A model generated the notes under the pieces. It was not told where the DNA came from, made no database searches, and saw only the letters and a list, made by a program, of their open reading frames with translations. This document shows, piece after piece, positions 39,424 to 48,163 of a stretch of 64,000 nucleotides of DNA (positions are counted from its first letter, which is position 1; each line of letters opens with the position of its first letter). The position numbers and the translations under genes were made by a program. The stretch comes from Allobosea sp. TND4EK4 (GTDB lineage Bacteria > Pseudomonadota > Alphaproteobacteria > Rhizobiales > Beijerinckiaceae), in the NCBI RefSeq assembly GCF_900156025.1, contig NZ_FTMO01000001.1, positions 124,001-188,000 of the forward strand, given 5' to 3'.

Positions 39424-40392
39424 TCAGAATTCCTCAGGAAATGGAATCCCTTCCGCCTGGGCCTTCGCGCGCAGGCTCAACCGGCGCATCCCGGGCAGGC
39501 GGGTGCCGGGCTGGTCCTCCACCGCATGGGCGAGCTGGCGCATGCGTTCGTCGAACCAGTGCCCGCCCATGCCGGCGGGATCGATGGCGAGGACGAGCTG
39601 TCCCGTATCGGATGGCCCGCCCTCGGCGTCGATGAAGGAGGAGGCCTCGGAGGCGAAGCGGGCGCCGACCAGCGCGGCCGCCAGAATCTCGACCATCATC
39701 GCCAGCGTCGCGCCCTTGGCGTCTCCGAGCGGGACCATGGTGCCGGCGAGAGCCGCGGCTGCGTCGGTGGTGGGATTGCCGGCCTTGTCGAGGGCCCAGC
39801 CCTCGGGGATCGGCTCGCTTTTCTGCCTGGCGGCGACGATCGGCCCGCGGGCGACCTTGGACAGCGCCATGTCGATCACCAGCGGATCGCGGCCGGCCAG
39901 CGGCGCGGCAAACGCGATGGGGTTCGTGCCGAAGACGGGCTTGGCGCCGCCCCAGGGCGCCATCGCCGCCGGGGTGTTGGCGAAGAGCAGCGCGACCATG
40001 CCCTGCTTCGCCAGCCGCTCGACATGCAGGCCGGCGGCGCCGCAATGACTGGAATGGCGGATCGGCGCGATGGCGACGCCCTGCTCGCGCGCGATCTCCG
40101 GCAGCTCGGCCACTGCGAGGTCGATCGCCGGATAGGCGAAGCCGTGGCGGGCGTCGATCGCCAGCACGGCGGGCTTCGGGCGGCCCGCGACCGGCACCGC
40201 CTGCCCGTCGATCTTGCCGGCCTTCAGCATGGCGAGATAGGTCGGCACCCGCGAAAGGCCGTGGCCCTTCAGCCCGTCCGCCTCCGCCATGACGAGAGCC
40301 CAGGCGACCGAGGCGGCATTGGCGGAGGAGGCCCCCGCGGCCGCGAAGATTCCGGTCAGGCGCGCTTCGGCATCGGCGAGCGAGAGCTTCAC
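39424..40392 (-). CDS. comC: (R)-3-sulfolactate dehydrogenase, Ldh2/malate dehydrogenase family
   Basis: This 322-residue NAD(P)-dependent enzyme is of the type II malate/lactate dehydrogenase fold (SHCGAAGLHVERLAKQGMVA; FGTNPIAFAAP). In known sulfolactate pathways ComC reduces sulfopyruvate to (R)-sulfolactate. Family membership is certain. The sulfolactate role is inferred from its place at the end of a run with slcC and suyAB. The start overlaps the slcC stop codon by 4 bases. A plain malate, lactate or ureidoglycolate dehydrogenase would look similar. Confidence 0.82.
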   Translation of the reverse strand: MKLSLADAEARLTGIFAAAGASSANAASVAWALVMAEADGLKGHGLSRVPTYLAMLKAGKIDGQAVPVAGRPKPAVLAIDARHGFAYPAIDLAVAELPEIAREQGVAIAPIRHSSHCGAAGLHVERLAKQGMVALLFANTPAAMAPWGGAKPVFGTNPIAFAAPLAGRDPLVIDMALSKVARGPIVAARQKSEPIPEGWALDKAGNPTTDAAAALAGTMVPLGDAKGATLAMMVEILAAALVGARFASEASSFIDAEGGPSDTGQLVLAIDPAGMGGHWFDERMRQLAHAVEDQPGTRLPGMRRLSLRAKAQAEGIPFPEEF

Positions 40393-41321
40393 AGCCTGTC
40401 CTCCAGCGCTGCCATCACCCGCTCGGCGACCAGGCCGGAGACGCGGCCGTTCGATTCGACGGTATTGCCGGCGATGTGCGGGGTGAGGATGAGATTCGGC
40501 GTGCCGGCGAAGAGCTGTGCGGCGTCCTTGCCGAGCGGCTCCTGCGCGAAGACGTCGAGCGCGGCGCCGCCGAGGCGGCCGGCCTTCAGCGCCGCGACCA
40601 GTTCGGCCTCGTCCATGACGCCGCCGCGCGCCGCGTTGACCAGGATCGCATCGGGCTTCATTTGTGCGAAAGCGGCCTTGCCGATCACGCCCCTGGTCTC
40701 GTCGGTGAGCGGCAGATGCAGGCTGATCACGTCGCTGCTGGACAGGACGCCGTCGAGTTCGAGGCGCTCGACCTGGTTCCAGGCCGGATCATCCGCGGGA
40801 ACATAGGGGTCGTAGGCGGCAATGGTCATGCCGAGAGCGCGGGCATGGTGGGCGACGTCGCGGGCGATGGCGCCGAAGCCGACCAGCCCCATGCGCTTGC
40901 CGGCGATCTCGCGGCCGATCAGCTTCGTCTTGGGGAAGGTGCCGGCCAGCATCGCGGCATTGGCGAAATAGGCGCCGCGCAGCAGCGTCATCGCCGTGCC
41001 GATGACGTATTCGACCACGGAGAGGCTGTTGGCGCCCGTCGCCGGGAAGACGCGGATGTCGCGGGCAGCGCAGGCGGCCATGTCGATGTTGTCGAGCCCG
41101 ACCCCGAGGCGCCCCACGACCTTGAGGTTCTTCGCCGCGTCCAGCACGGCGCCGCGCACCTGCGTCTGGTTGCGGACGATCAGCGCCGGAACGTCGGCCA
41201 GGAGCCTTTCCAGCTCGTCCGGCTTGGCGAAGAGATCGGGATCGTGATGGACGTCATAGCGGGCCCGCAGGGCCTCCACCGCCGCCTCGTCCATGAATTC
41301 GGTGATGACGATATCGGTCAT
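40389..41321 (-). CDS. slcC: (S)-sulfolactate dehydrogenase, D-2-hydroxyacid dehydrogenase family
   Basis: This 310-residue NAD-dependent enzyme oxidises (S)-3-sulfolactate to sulfopyruvate. It has the Rossmann motif VGFGAIARDVAHHA, the catalytic Arg in NAARGGVMDE and the His in LILTPHIAG. The opening TDIVITEFMDEAAVEAL agrees with what I recall of SlcC from Chromohalobacter. It overlaps the upstream GNAT gene and the downstream comC gene by 4 bases each. A general phosphoglycerate-like dehydrogenase is the main alternative. Confidence 0.84.
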   Translation of the reverse strand: MTDIVITEFMDEAAVEALRARYDVHHDPDLFAKPDELERLLADVPALIVRNQTQVRGAVLDAAKNLKVVGRLGVGLDNIDMAACAARDIRVFPATGANSLSVVEYVIGTAMTLLRGAYFANAAMLAGTFPKTKLIGREIAGKRMGLVGFGAIARDVAHHARALGMTIAAYDPYVPADDPAWNQVERLELDGVLSSSDVISLHLPLTDETRGVIGKAAFAQMKPDAILVNAARGGVMDEAELVAALKAGRLGGAALDVFAQEPLGKDAAQLFAGTPNLILTPHIAGNTVESNGRVSGLVAERVMAALEDRL

Positions 41322-41938
41322 GCTGTTCCCTGCCCTGCGCCGGCCGCCGGAGGCTGAGGCGCGATGTCGACGATGAATTTCAGGCGCGGATCGGGCCCGT
41401 AGATCGGCGCGACGAAGGTCTCGACCAGCCGGCCGCCATTCTTCTCGATGACGTGGCGCGAGGCGAGGTTCGTGGCGTCGCAGGTGATGACGAGGCGCGG
41501 CAGGCCGATCTCGCGCGCCTGCTCCCGCATCGCCTCCAGCGCCGCCGTAGCATAGCCATTCCCGGCGAAAGCCGGACGGATGCTGTAGCCGACATGGCCG
41601 AGCACATGCGGCGGCAGCGCTTCCACCGCCCTGCCCGCCTCGTCCTCCAGCCAGCGCAGGTTGATCGCGCCGACGAAAGGCTCGCCCGGCCGGTCGAGCG
41701 CGAAGACCCAGCGCACCCGGTCCGGGATCTTGTCGACCTCGGTGCCATCGTCCAGGCGGATCCTGCCGCCTCGGCCGACAAGCTTGCCCAGGAAGGCGTC
41801 CGGATCGGCCGCGATGGCGGCAAGCTGCTCCGGCGCAACATTGCGGACGGTATTGGGCGACCAGCCCTCCCGCAACGCCGCCTCATAGGCGCCCAGCAGC
41901 GCCCTGTCCGGAACCCTCAACGCAATCCGCGCCGACAC
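41318..41938 (-). CDS. GNAT acetyltransferase (RimJ/RimL-type) inside the sulfolactate operon
   Basis: This 206-residue protein has a GNAT fold with AINLRWLEDEAGRAVEAL, the acetyl-CoA loop SIRPAFAGNGYATAALEAM and NLASRHVIEKNGGRLVETF. It overlaps the slcC start by 4 bases and follows suyB by 70 bases, so it is transcribed with the pathway. Its substrate is unknown; it might be a passenger or handle a sulfonated intermediate. Confidence 0.85.
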   Translation of the reverse strand: MSARIALRVPDRALLGAYEAALREGWSPNTVRNVAPEQLAAIAADPDAFLGKLVGRGGRIRLDDGTEVDKIPDRVRWVFALDRPGEPFVGAINLRWLEDEAGRAVEALPPHVLGHVGYSIRPAFAGNGYATAALEAMREQAREIGLPRLVITCDATNLASRHVIEKNGGRLVETFVAPIYGPDPRLKFIVDIAPQPPAAGAGQGTA

Positions 41939-42008
41939 CGAAGCCCCCTAGAGCAACGGATCGCCGTGCGTCCTTGCGGAGGCGCGGCGACCTGCGGCAC
42001 CGTGCCGC

Positions 42009-43289
42009 TTACGCACTGCGGTATAGCTTGGTCATCGAGAACTCGCGATGGCCGAGCGCCTCCGCAGCCGTAAGGCGGCCATTCGCCGTGCGCACGATGT
42101 TCTGGATCAGCGCATCGCCGGCTTCCGGGATCGTCATGTCGCGGCGCAGGATGCCGGAGACGTCGACGTCGATATGCTCGGGCATGGTGCGCATCGTCTT
42201 GGGGTTGCCGGTGATCTTGATGACCGGGACGATCGGGTTGCCGATGACGTTGCCCTGCCCGGTCGGGAAGGTGTGGATCACATAGCCGCCCGCCGCCATC
42301 AGCGTCACGCATTCGGCCGCGGCCGAGGAGGTGTCCATGTAGTAGAGGCCCGGCCCGCTCTTGGGCGCCTCAGCCGGCTCGAGGATGTCGATGAACTTGC
42401 ACTCGCGGCCGATCTTCTCGAGGTTGCCGAGCGCCTTTTCCTCGATCGTCGTCAGGCCGCCGGCGATGTTGCCCTTGGTCGGCTGCGAATCCGAGAGGTC
42501 GTCGGTCTTGTGGGCCTCGATGACGTCGTCCTGGTAGGCCTTCCACATCTTGTACCAGCGCTCGCCGACCTCCGGCGTCGCCGCGCGGGCCTTGCAGAGG
42601 TGCTCTGCGCCGGTGATCTCGGAGGTCTCGCCGAAGACGCCGTAGACGCCGCGCGGGATCCACTTGTCGTACATGTTGCCGACGGTCGGGCAGGAGGAGA
42701 GGCCGGTGGTGGTGTCGGACTCGCCGCATTTGGTCGAAATCCAGAGATCCTCGATGCCGCATTGCTCGCGCGGCAGCTCGGTCGCCCACTGCAGGAACTC
42801 CTTGGCGACATAGGAGGCCTTGGCGATGGTGGCGATGTCGCCATGGCCCTCGATGCCGAAGCCAACGACAGGCTTGCCGGTCTTGGCGATGCCGTCGACG
42901 ACGCGCTTGGTCCAGCCTTCCTCGATGCCGATGACGACGACAGCGGCGACGTTCGGGTTGGAGCCCGTCCCGATCAGGGTGCGGAAATGGACCTCAAGAT
43001 CCTCGCCGAACTGAAGGCGGCCATAGGCGTGCGGGATCGCCAGCGTGCCCTTGACGTTGTTGGCGACGGCCTCGCAGGCCGCGTTCGAGAGGTCGTCGAG
43101 CGGCAGCAGCACGACGTGGTTGCGCACGCCGACGCGGCCGTTCTCGCGGCGCCAGCCCATGAAGGCGTCGAGCGCGGAGCCGCTCGGGCGCTTGATCATC
43201 GGGACCTTGAATTCAGGAGCTGCAATCTCGCGGCCCTTGATGGCGTCGAGATCGCCTTTCACCAGATCGAAATTGGCGACGATGGACAT
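42009..43289 (-). CDS. suyB: (R)-sulfolactate sulfo-lyase, large subunit
   Basis: The 426-residue protein belongs to the UxaA/GarD-type iron-dependent lyase family and, with SuyA, splits (R)-sulfolactate into pyruvate and sulfite. Typical segments are [40 protein letters not shown] and [20 protein letters not shown]. Conserved cysteines in the last of these are candidate metal ligands. The neighbours slcC, comC and suyA support sulfolactate rather than altronate or galactarate as substrate. An AGGAAA site precedes the ATG. Confidence 0.85.
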   Translation of the reverse strand: MSIVANFDLVKGDLDAIKGREIAAPEFKVPMIKRPSGSALDAFMGWRRENGRVGVRNHVVLLPLDDLSNAACEAVANNVKGTLAIPHAYGRLQFGEDLEVHFRTLIGTGSNPNVAAVVVIGIEEGWTKRVVDGIAKTGKPVVGFGIEGHGDIATIAKASYVAKEFLQWATELPREQCGIEDLWISTKCGESDTTTGLSSCPTVGNMYDKWIPRGVYGVFGETSEITGAEHLCKARAATPEVGERWYKMWKAYQDDVIEAHKTDDLSDSQPTKGNIAGGLTTIEEKALGNLEKIGRECKFIDILEPAEAPKSGPGLYYMDTSSAAAECVTLMAAGGYVIHTFPTGQGNVIGNPIVPVIKITGNPKTMRTMPEHIDVDVSGILRRDMTIPEAGDALIQNIVRTANGRLTAAEALGHREFSMTKLYRSA

Positions 43290-43420
43290 GGCGTTTCCTT
43301 TGGTCTGGAGCAGGCTCGACCCGGAGGGAGCCGCTGCTTTTCGGGAGTCTGTCTCGGCAGTTGGCGGCGCTTCTTGAGACGCCGAATCACCAATGCTTGC
43401 GGATCAGCAGCGCTTGGCGG

Positions 43421-43708
43421 TCACCAGCGCTTGGTCTTGGCGTTGTGAACATGGAGGTGCTCGCCCTGCTTCACGTCGGCGACCGCCTTGCCGATGTCCT
43501 GGCCGTATTTCCAGATGGTGTCCCCGGCCTTGATGTCCTGCAGCGCGACCTTGTGGCCGATCGGAATGTCCATCTTCGCCGTCAGGCGGAAATCGGAATT
43601 GTCGTGCGTGACGACGCCGAGCATGTCGGTGCCGGCCTTCAGGCCTTCGACCACGACGACCCCGACCGTATCCTTCTTTTCGTGAACCAGCAGATGCGGA
43701 TTGCTCAT
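43421..43708 (-). CDS. suyA: (R)-sulfolactate sulfo-lyase, small subunit (SAF domain)
   Basis: This 95-residue SAF-domain protein (FLVH-type start: PHLLVHEKKDTVGVVV; end: GEHLHVHNAKTKRW) forms the small subunit of SuyAB. The ATG at 43708 follows a perfect GGAGG site; a GAG-rich 7-codon extension upstream is less likely. It is the first gene of the minus-strand run and lies 67 bases from the 14-bp palindrome. The gap to suyB is 131 bases. Confidence 0.85.
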   Translation of the reverse strand: MSNPHLLVHEKKDTVGVVVVEGLKAGTDMLGVVTHDNSDFRLTAKMDIPIGHKVALQDIKAGDTIWKYGQDIGKAVADVKQGEHLHVHNAKTKRW

Positions 43709-43775
43709 GAAAACCTCCCTCTCCTCCAATCGTCGACCGCCTTCGAAACAAGCGCTCGACGGCGTTATATTTTAT

Positions 43776-43789
43776 GTCTTATATAAGAC
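43776..43789. promoter_or_regulatory. Perfect palindrome, probable GntR/HutC operator
   Basis: GTCTTATATAAGAC is a perfect 14-bp palindrome in the 83-base gap between suyA and the divergent GntR gene. HutC-type operators begin with GT and end with AC around an AT-rich centre, which fits. It sits in the AT-rich segment that should hold the -10 regions of both promoters, so binding could repress both. Confidence 0.75.
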
Positions 43790-43791
43790 CG

Positions 43792-44550
43792 ATGACCATG
43801 TTCAAGCCCGAAATTGACGGAGGGGTCGCGGAGGCGGGAGAGCCGCTGGGATTCCGCCCGCTCTATCGGCAGGTGAAGGCGATCCTGCTGCGCCGGCTGT
43901 CGGATGGCGTCTGGGCGCCGGGGGGCCCCCTGCCCAGCGAAGGCCAGCTCGCCGCCGAGATCGGTGTCAGCCAGGGCACGGTGCGCAAGGCGCTCGACGA
44001 GCTGGCCGCCGAGAACCTCGTGGTGCGCCGGCAGGGCCGTGGGACCTTCGTGGCCGAGCATGACGAGCGGCGCATCCTGTTCCAGTTCTTCAAGCTGGTG
44101 CCGGACGATGGCGAGCCCCGGTTTCCCGAGAGCACGGTGCTCGAGGTGACGGTCCAGCACGCCGACGCGGAAGAGCGGGCCGCGCTCGAGCTGGCCGACG
44201 GAGCACAGGTCGTCCGCATCCTGCGCCTGCGCGCGCTCGGGCCACGGCCGCTGATCGTCGAGACGCTGAGCCTGCCGCACACGCTGTTTGCCGGCATCGA
44301 GACGGCGCCGGTCCCGAACAACCTCTACAGCCTCTATGCTCGCCGCTATGGCGTCACCATCGCCCATGCCCGCGAGCGGCTGAAGGCCGTCGCCCTGTCG
44401 CCCGCCGATGCGGAACGGCTCGGCGCCGCGGCGGGGCAGCCCGCGCTGCGCATCGACCGCATCGCCCTTTCGCTCGACGGCTCGCCCGTCGAGCTGCGCA
44501 TCAGCCTGTGTCTGACGGAGGAGGTCCACTACCTGTCCGAACTGCGCTGA
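43792..44550 (+). CDS. GntR-family regulator, HutC/UTRA subgroup
   Basis: The product of 252 residues has an N-terminal winged helix (residues 18-80: LPSEGQLAAEIGVSQGTVRKAL) and a C-terminal UTRA effector domain (residues 95-245). UTRA domains bind small organic acids or sugars. It lies divergent from suyA and before the binding-protein gene, so it probably responds to sulfolactate. The start is uncertain: ATG at 43774 lies before the palindrome, and ATG at 43792 or 43798 after it; I choose 43792 because it leaves the operator outside the gene. Confidence 0.85.
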   Translation: MTMFKPEIDGGVAEAGEPLGFRPLYRQVKAILLRRLSDGVWAPGGPLPSEGQLAAEIGVSQGTVRKALDELAAENLVVRRQGRGTFVAEHDERRILFQFFKLVPDDGEPRFPESTVLEVTVQHADAEERAALELADGAQVVRILRLRALGPRPLIVETLSLPHTLFAGIETAPVPNNLYSLYARRYGVTIAHARERLKAVALSPADAERLGAAAGQPALRIDRIALSLDGSPVELRISLCLTEEVHYLSELR

Positions 44551-44617
44551 GCATCAAGCACGACCAGGTTTTCAAGAAAGCCGCCGAAGAGCGGCCCATC
44601 ACAACCGGAGGAAACAC

Positions 44618-45625
44618 ATGCTTGCGACGCGACTTCTCAAGACCTTGACCCGGCGGGCCGCTGCCGCCGGGATGCTGGCCTGCCTGTCCGCAGGGGTCAT
44701 GCCCACGGTAGCCTCGGCACAGAACTACCCGACCAAGCCGATCACGCTGATCGTGCCCTTCGCGGCCGGCGGGCCGAGCGATGTCATCGCGCGGCTGCTC
44801 GGCGAGCATATGGGCCGCACGCTCGGCCAGACCTTCGTCGTCGAGAACATCGCCGGCGCCGGCGGCACCGCCGGCGCCAAGCGGCTCGCCTCCGCAGCGC
44901 CGGACGGCTACACGCTGCTGATCCACCATCTGGCCCTGGCAGCGGCTCCGTCGCTCTATGGCAATCTCGGCTACGACACGCTGACCGCCTTCGCGCCGGT
45001 GGGACTGGTCAACACCGGCCCGATGGTGGTCGCAGGCAAGATGGCGCTCCCGGCCACCGATGCGAAGGCCTTCTTCCCCTATCTGAAGGAGCAGGGCGAC
45101 AAGGCCTCGATCGCCCATGCGGGCGTGGGCTCGAATTCGCATCTGTGCGCCGTGCTGCTCTCGCAGGCGTTGGGCGCCAAGTTCACGCAGGTGGCCTATC
45201 GCGGCACCGGGCCGGCGATGAACGACCTCGTTTCCGGTCAGGTCGATGCGCTTTGCGACCAGTCGACAACGGCCGTGCCGCAGATCCAGGCCAACACGAT
45301 CCGAGCCTATGCGGTGACCTCGGCCGCGCGGCTCGACGTTCTGCCCGCGGTCCCGACGACAAAGGAGGCCGGCGTCGCGCTCGATATGACCATCTGGCAC
45401 GGGCTCTACGCACCCAAGGGCGCGCCCGACGCCGCCCTCGACAAGCTCAACGGCGCCCTGCAGGCGGCGCTGAAGGACAAGGCCGTGCTCGAGCGCTTCA
45501 AGGCGGTGGGAACCGGGGTCTTCCCGCAGGCGGAATGGACGCGCGCGGCCCATGCCACGCGCTTCAAGGCCGAGGTGGAGAAATGGGCCGTCTCGCTGAA
45601 GGCCGCCGGCGTCACGCCTCAGTGA
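44618..45625 (+). CDS. Bug/TctC-type periplasmic binding protein (SlcH-like)
   Basis: The 335-residue protein has a signal peptide (cleavage near ASA-Q) and the tripartite tricarboxylate transporter receptor fold: YPTKPITLIVPFAAGGPSDV, NIAGAGGTAGAKRLA and AHAGVGSNSHLCAVLLS. Known sulfolactate clusters use a TTT carrier named SlcHFG, in which SlcH is this subunit. Here no membrane subunits lie beside it, so it would need partners elsewhere. An AGGAG-rich site (CCGGAGGAAACAC) precedes the ATG. Confidence 0.85.
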   Translation: MLATRLLKTLTRRAAAAGMLACLSAGVMPTVASAQNYPTKPITLIVPFAAGGPSDVIARLLGEHMGRTLGQTFVVENIAGAGGTAGAKRLASAAPDGYTLLIHHLALAAAPSLYGNLGYDTLTAFAPVGLVNTGPMVVAGKMALPATDAKAFFPYLKEQGDKASIAHAGVGSNSHLCAVLLSQALGAKFTQVAYRGTGPAMNDLVSGQVDALCDQSTTAVPQIQANTIRAYAVTSAARLDVLPAVPTTKEAGVALDMTIWHGLYAPKGAPDAALDKLNGALQAALKDKAVLERFKAVGTGVFPQAEWTRAAHATRFKAEVEKWAVSLKAAGVTPQ

Positions 45626-45682
45626 CAGCGGATCGCCCGTCCACGCTCGCCTGGGCGGGCGGCCCATGCTACCGCGGGGGCC

Positions 45683-46198
45683 ATGACCAAGGCCCCCGCT
45701 CCCGCCAGCCGCATCGTGCCGCTCGAGGCCTTCATCGAGCTGCCGTCTCACGCAAGGCTGCTGGGGCTCGATCTCGGCAGCAAGACGATCGGGCTCGCAT
45801 TGTCGGATGTGAACCGCCAGATCGCCAGCCCGCTGGAGACGATCCAGCGGGTCAAGTTCGGCATCGACGCCGCGGCGCTGCTGAAGATCTGCGACAAGCA
45901 CCAGATCGCCGGGCTGGTGATCGGGCTGCCGCTCAACATGGATGGAACCGAGGGCCCGCGCGTGCAGTCGACGCGCGCCTTCGTCCGCAGCCTCGCGCCG
46001 CTGACGCCGCTGCCGATCGTCCTTCAGGACGAGCGCATGTCGACGCTGGCGGTGACGCGGACACTGCTCGACGCGGACGCCTCGCGCGCCAAGCGCGCGG
46101 CCGTCGTCGACAAGATGGCCGCGGCCTACATTCTCCAGAGCGCGCTGGACCGGCTGGAGCGCATGCTGCCTCCCGACGAGGACGAGCTCGGCGGCTAG
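45683..46198 (+). CDS. ruvX: Holliday junction resolvase-like RuvX/YqgF
   Basis: The 171-residue protein has an RNase H-like fold with catalytic-site acids: [17 protein letters not shown] near residue 26, [16 protein letters not shown] near residue 78 and [15 protein letters not shown] near residue 113. YqgF is needed for 16S rRNA 5' processing in E. coli and is proposed to act on Holliday junctions. It has an N-terminal extension of about 20 residues over the E. coli protein. Confidence 0.92.
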   Translation: MTKAPAPASRIVPLEAFIELPSHARLLGLDLGSKTIGLALSDVNRQIASPLETIQRVKFGIDAAALLKICDKHQIAGLVIGLPLNMDGTEGPRVQSTRAFVRSLAPLTPLPIVLQDERMSTLAVTRTLLDADASRAKRAAVVDKMAAAYILQSALDRLERMLPPDEDELGG

Positions 46199-46234
46199 GC
46201 CCCCTGCCGCAGGGAAAGGCAATCCGACACGAAA

Positions 46235-46260
46235 AGGCCCGCGCCGGATGGCGCGGGCCT
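46235..46260. terminator. Intrinsic terminator, likely shared by convergent genes
   Basis: An 11-bp perfect stem (AGGCCCGCGCC / GGCGCGGGCCT, loop GGAT) is flanked by AAAA on the left and CATTTTC on the right. On the minus strand it is followed by TTTTCG, so it ends the small secreted protein gene, and it can slow transcription after ruvX. Confidence 0.85.
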
Positions 46261-46284
46261 CATTTTCAATGATTGCGAACGATC

Positions 46285-46647
46285 TCAGCGATAATCGCGG
46301 AAGTCGTAGGGCTGGCGGTAATAGCCATAGGCCGGAGCCGGCGCGTAATAGACCGGCGGCGGGGCTGCATAGTAGCCGCCGTCGTAATAGGGATCGGCCG
46401 CGCGCGAGTTGGCCGCAGCGGCGGCTGCGCCGAGGATGCCAAGGCCGACGATGCCGGCCGCGATTCCAGCGCCGCGGTTGCCGCCGCGCCAGTGACGGTG
46501 GCGATACTGGCTGTATTCCGCCTGCACCTTGTCGAGCTTCGCGGCATCGAAGGACGCCGTCTGCGCGATGGCGGGCACAGCGAGCCCGCCCACCGCGACG
46601 CTCGCGGCGGTGACGGCGATCAAAGTCTTATTCCTGAAAGACATCAT
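46285..46647 (-). CDS. Small secreted Gly/Tyr-rich protein
   Basis: From the ATG at 46647, after an AGGAGA site, the product is 120 residues. It has a signal peptide cleaved near AIA-Q, a short helix (FDAAKLDKVQAEYSQYRHRHW), a glycine/alanine-rich hydrophobic segment (GIAAGIVGLGILGAAAAAAN) that could insert in a membrane, and a Tyr/Pro tail (YYAPPPVYYAPAPAYGYYRQ). The layout is common for small envelope proteins in Hyphomicrobiales. No function is assigned. Confidence 0.75.
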   Translation of the reverse strand: MMSFRNKTLIAVTAASVAVGGLAVPAIAQTASFDAAKLDKVQAEYSQYRHRHWRGGNRGAGIAAGIVGLGILGAAAAAANSRAADPYYDGGYYAAPPPVYYAPAPAYGYYRQPYDFRDYR

Positions 46648-46880
46648 GACGATATCTCCTTTCCCGGGCTCTGCCCGAAGTCTCATCAGCTTCGGGCCAC
46701 CCTGTTGAATGAGACCTGAACCAATCGCGGCCGCTTTGCGGCGCAGGCAGGGCCGCCTCGTGCTGACGCGCTTGCCCGCCTCGCTGCCGTGTGACAGGTC
46801 GGCTCGGTCTTCGGGCGATCAACGTTCCGCGACATCCGTAGTTCCCCCTCGTTCTTGCCGAACGGTTTCTGGCAGCCGCC

Positions 46881-47798
46881 ATGCTCAACAGCCTGATCGC
46901 CGTCTTCCTCGTCATCGCCACGGGCTGGTTCCTGAAGGCGCGCGGCATCGTCGCGCAGCCGCAATGGCTGGGTGTGGAGCGCCTGACCTATCAGGCCCTG
47001 TTCCCGGCGGTGGTGATCTACACGCTGGCGATGGCCGATCTCAGCGCCCTGCCCGTGCTGGCCATGGGACTCAGCCTGGTGCTGGCGATCCTGAGCGTCG
47101 CCGCGCTGCTGCTGCTGGCGCGGCCGCTGATGGCGCGGGCCGGAATTGGCGGACCGGCCTTCACCTCGGTCTTCCAGGGCTCGGTGCGCTGGAACACCTT
47201 CGTGGCGCTCGCCCTCGCCTCGAGCCTGCAAGGGCGCCTGGGCGCCACGCTGATGGCCATCGCGGTCGCCAGCATGATCCCCCTGCTCAACGTGATGTGC
47301 GTGCTCGTCCTCGCCCGCTACGCCGCCGGAACCAAGCCGATGAGCGCGGCTGCGACCATCCGCTCGATCCTCTACAACCCCTTCATCTGGTCCTCGGCGA
47401 TCGGACTGGCGCTCAACCCGTTCCAGGGGTTCCTGCCTGCCGCTCTCACCGGCTATCTCGATATCCTCGGCCGCGCCTCGCTCGGGATCGGGCTGCTCGT
47501 CGTCGGAGCGGGTCTGGACCTGAAGCGGCTCGCGCGCCCGACGCTGGCGCACGGGCTCGCGGTCACGCTGAAGCTGGTGCTGATGCCGGTGCTCGCCTGG
47601 TTCTTCGCGCACCGGCTGGGCGTCACCGGGCCCGCCCTGAGCATGACCATCATCGCCGCCGCGGTGCCTACCGCGACCGCCGCCTATTTCCTGGCGCGGG
47701 AGCTCGGCGGCGATGCGCCGCTGATGGCCGAGATCACCACGCTGCAGACCCTGCTGGCCCTCGCGACGCTGCCCGTCGCGATGTTCCTGCTGGGTTAA
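46881..47798 (+). CDS. AEC-family transporter (auxin efflux carrier type)
   Basis: This 305-residue permease has about ten hydrophobic helices with the family start MLNSLIAVFLVIATGWFLKA and a repeated half (RASLGIGLLVVGAGLDLKRLA). AEC members export organic acids such as malate or malonate or related anions. The substrate is unknown. It is not linked to the sulfolactate locus by operon structure, though it lies within 2.5 kb of it. Confidence 0.88.
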   Translation: MLNSLIAVFLVIATGWFLKARGIVAQPQWLGVERLTYQALFPAVVIYTLAMADLSALPVLAMGLSLVLAILSVAALLLLARPLMARAGIGGPAFTSVFQGSVRWNTFVALALASSLQGRLGATLMAIAVASMIPLLNVMCVLVLARYAAGTKPMSAAATIRSILYNPFIWSSAIGLALNPFQGFLPAALTGYLDILGRASLGIGLLVVGAGLDLKRLARPTLAHGLAVTLKLVLMPVLAWFFAHRLGVTGPALSMTIIAAAVPTATAAYFLARELGGDAPLMAEITTLQTLLALATLPVAMFLLG

Positions 47799-47834
47799 TG
47801 AAGCACGATAGAATGTTGTAGAAATGTACACTTT

Positions 47835-47847
47835 ATGATTGCATCAT
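47835..47847. promoter_or_regulatory. Short AT-rich palindrome upstream of the small protein gene
   Basis: ATGAT-TGC-ATCAT is a 13-base perfect inverted repeat with a 3-base centre, about 58 bases before the start of the 80-residue protein. Surrounding sequence is AT-rich for this genome, as in a promoter. It may be an operator. Confidence 0.35.
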
Positions 47848-47904
47848 GCTCCTGACGTAACGCGAGCGGGCGCTTGCCCGGTCGGCCAAGGGAGTTGCTC
47901 CGCC

Positions 47905-48147
47905 ATGTCGGGAAAGGCGTGCGATACGCTCGATATCGATACCGTTCCGCAGCCCCCCGAGCACGCGCAGGTGGCCGACCTGCCGCTCTCGGCCCTGGAG
48001 GTCGCCACCTTCATCGAGAGCATGACGGCCGAACTCCGGTTGATGGCCCGCGGCGTCAGACTCGATACCCTGTGCTATTTCCTGGAGATGGCGCGGGTCG
48101 AGGCATCGATCCAGATCGAGCAGATCGCCGCCCGTCCCAGAGCCTGA
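47905..48147 (+). CDS. Small cytosolic protein of unknown function
   Basis: From the ATG at 47905 (site AGGGAG upstream) the product is 80 residues: a polar N-terminus and a helix-rich C-terminus (LPLSALEVATFIESMTAELR, RLDTLCYFLEMARVEASIQI). It has no signal peptide. The composition suggests a two-helix protein that could bind a partner. I do not recognise its family. It lies against dprA (convergent), 16 bases apart. Confidence 0.7.
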   Translation: MSGKACDTLDIDTVPQPPEHAQVADLPLSALEVATFIESMTAELRLMARGVRLDTLCYFLEMARVEASIQIEQIAARPRA

Positions 48148-48163
48148 AACGCCTGAGCGAGCG

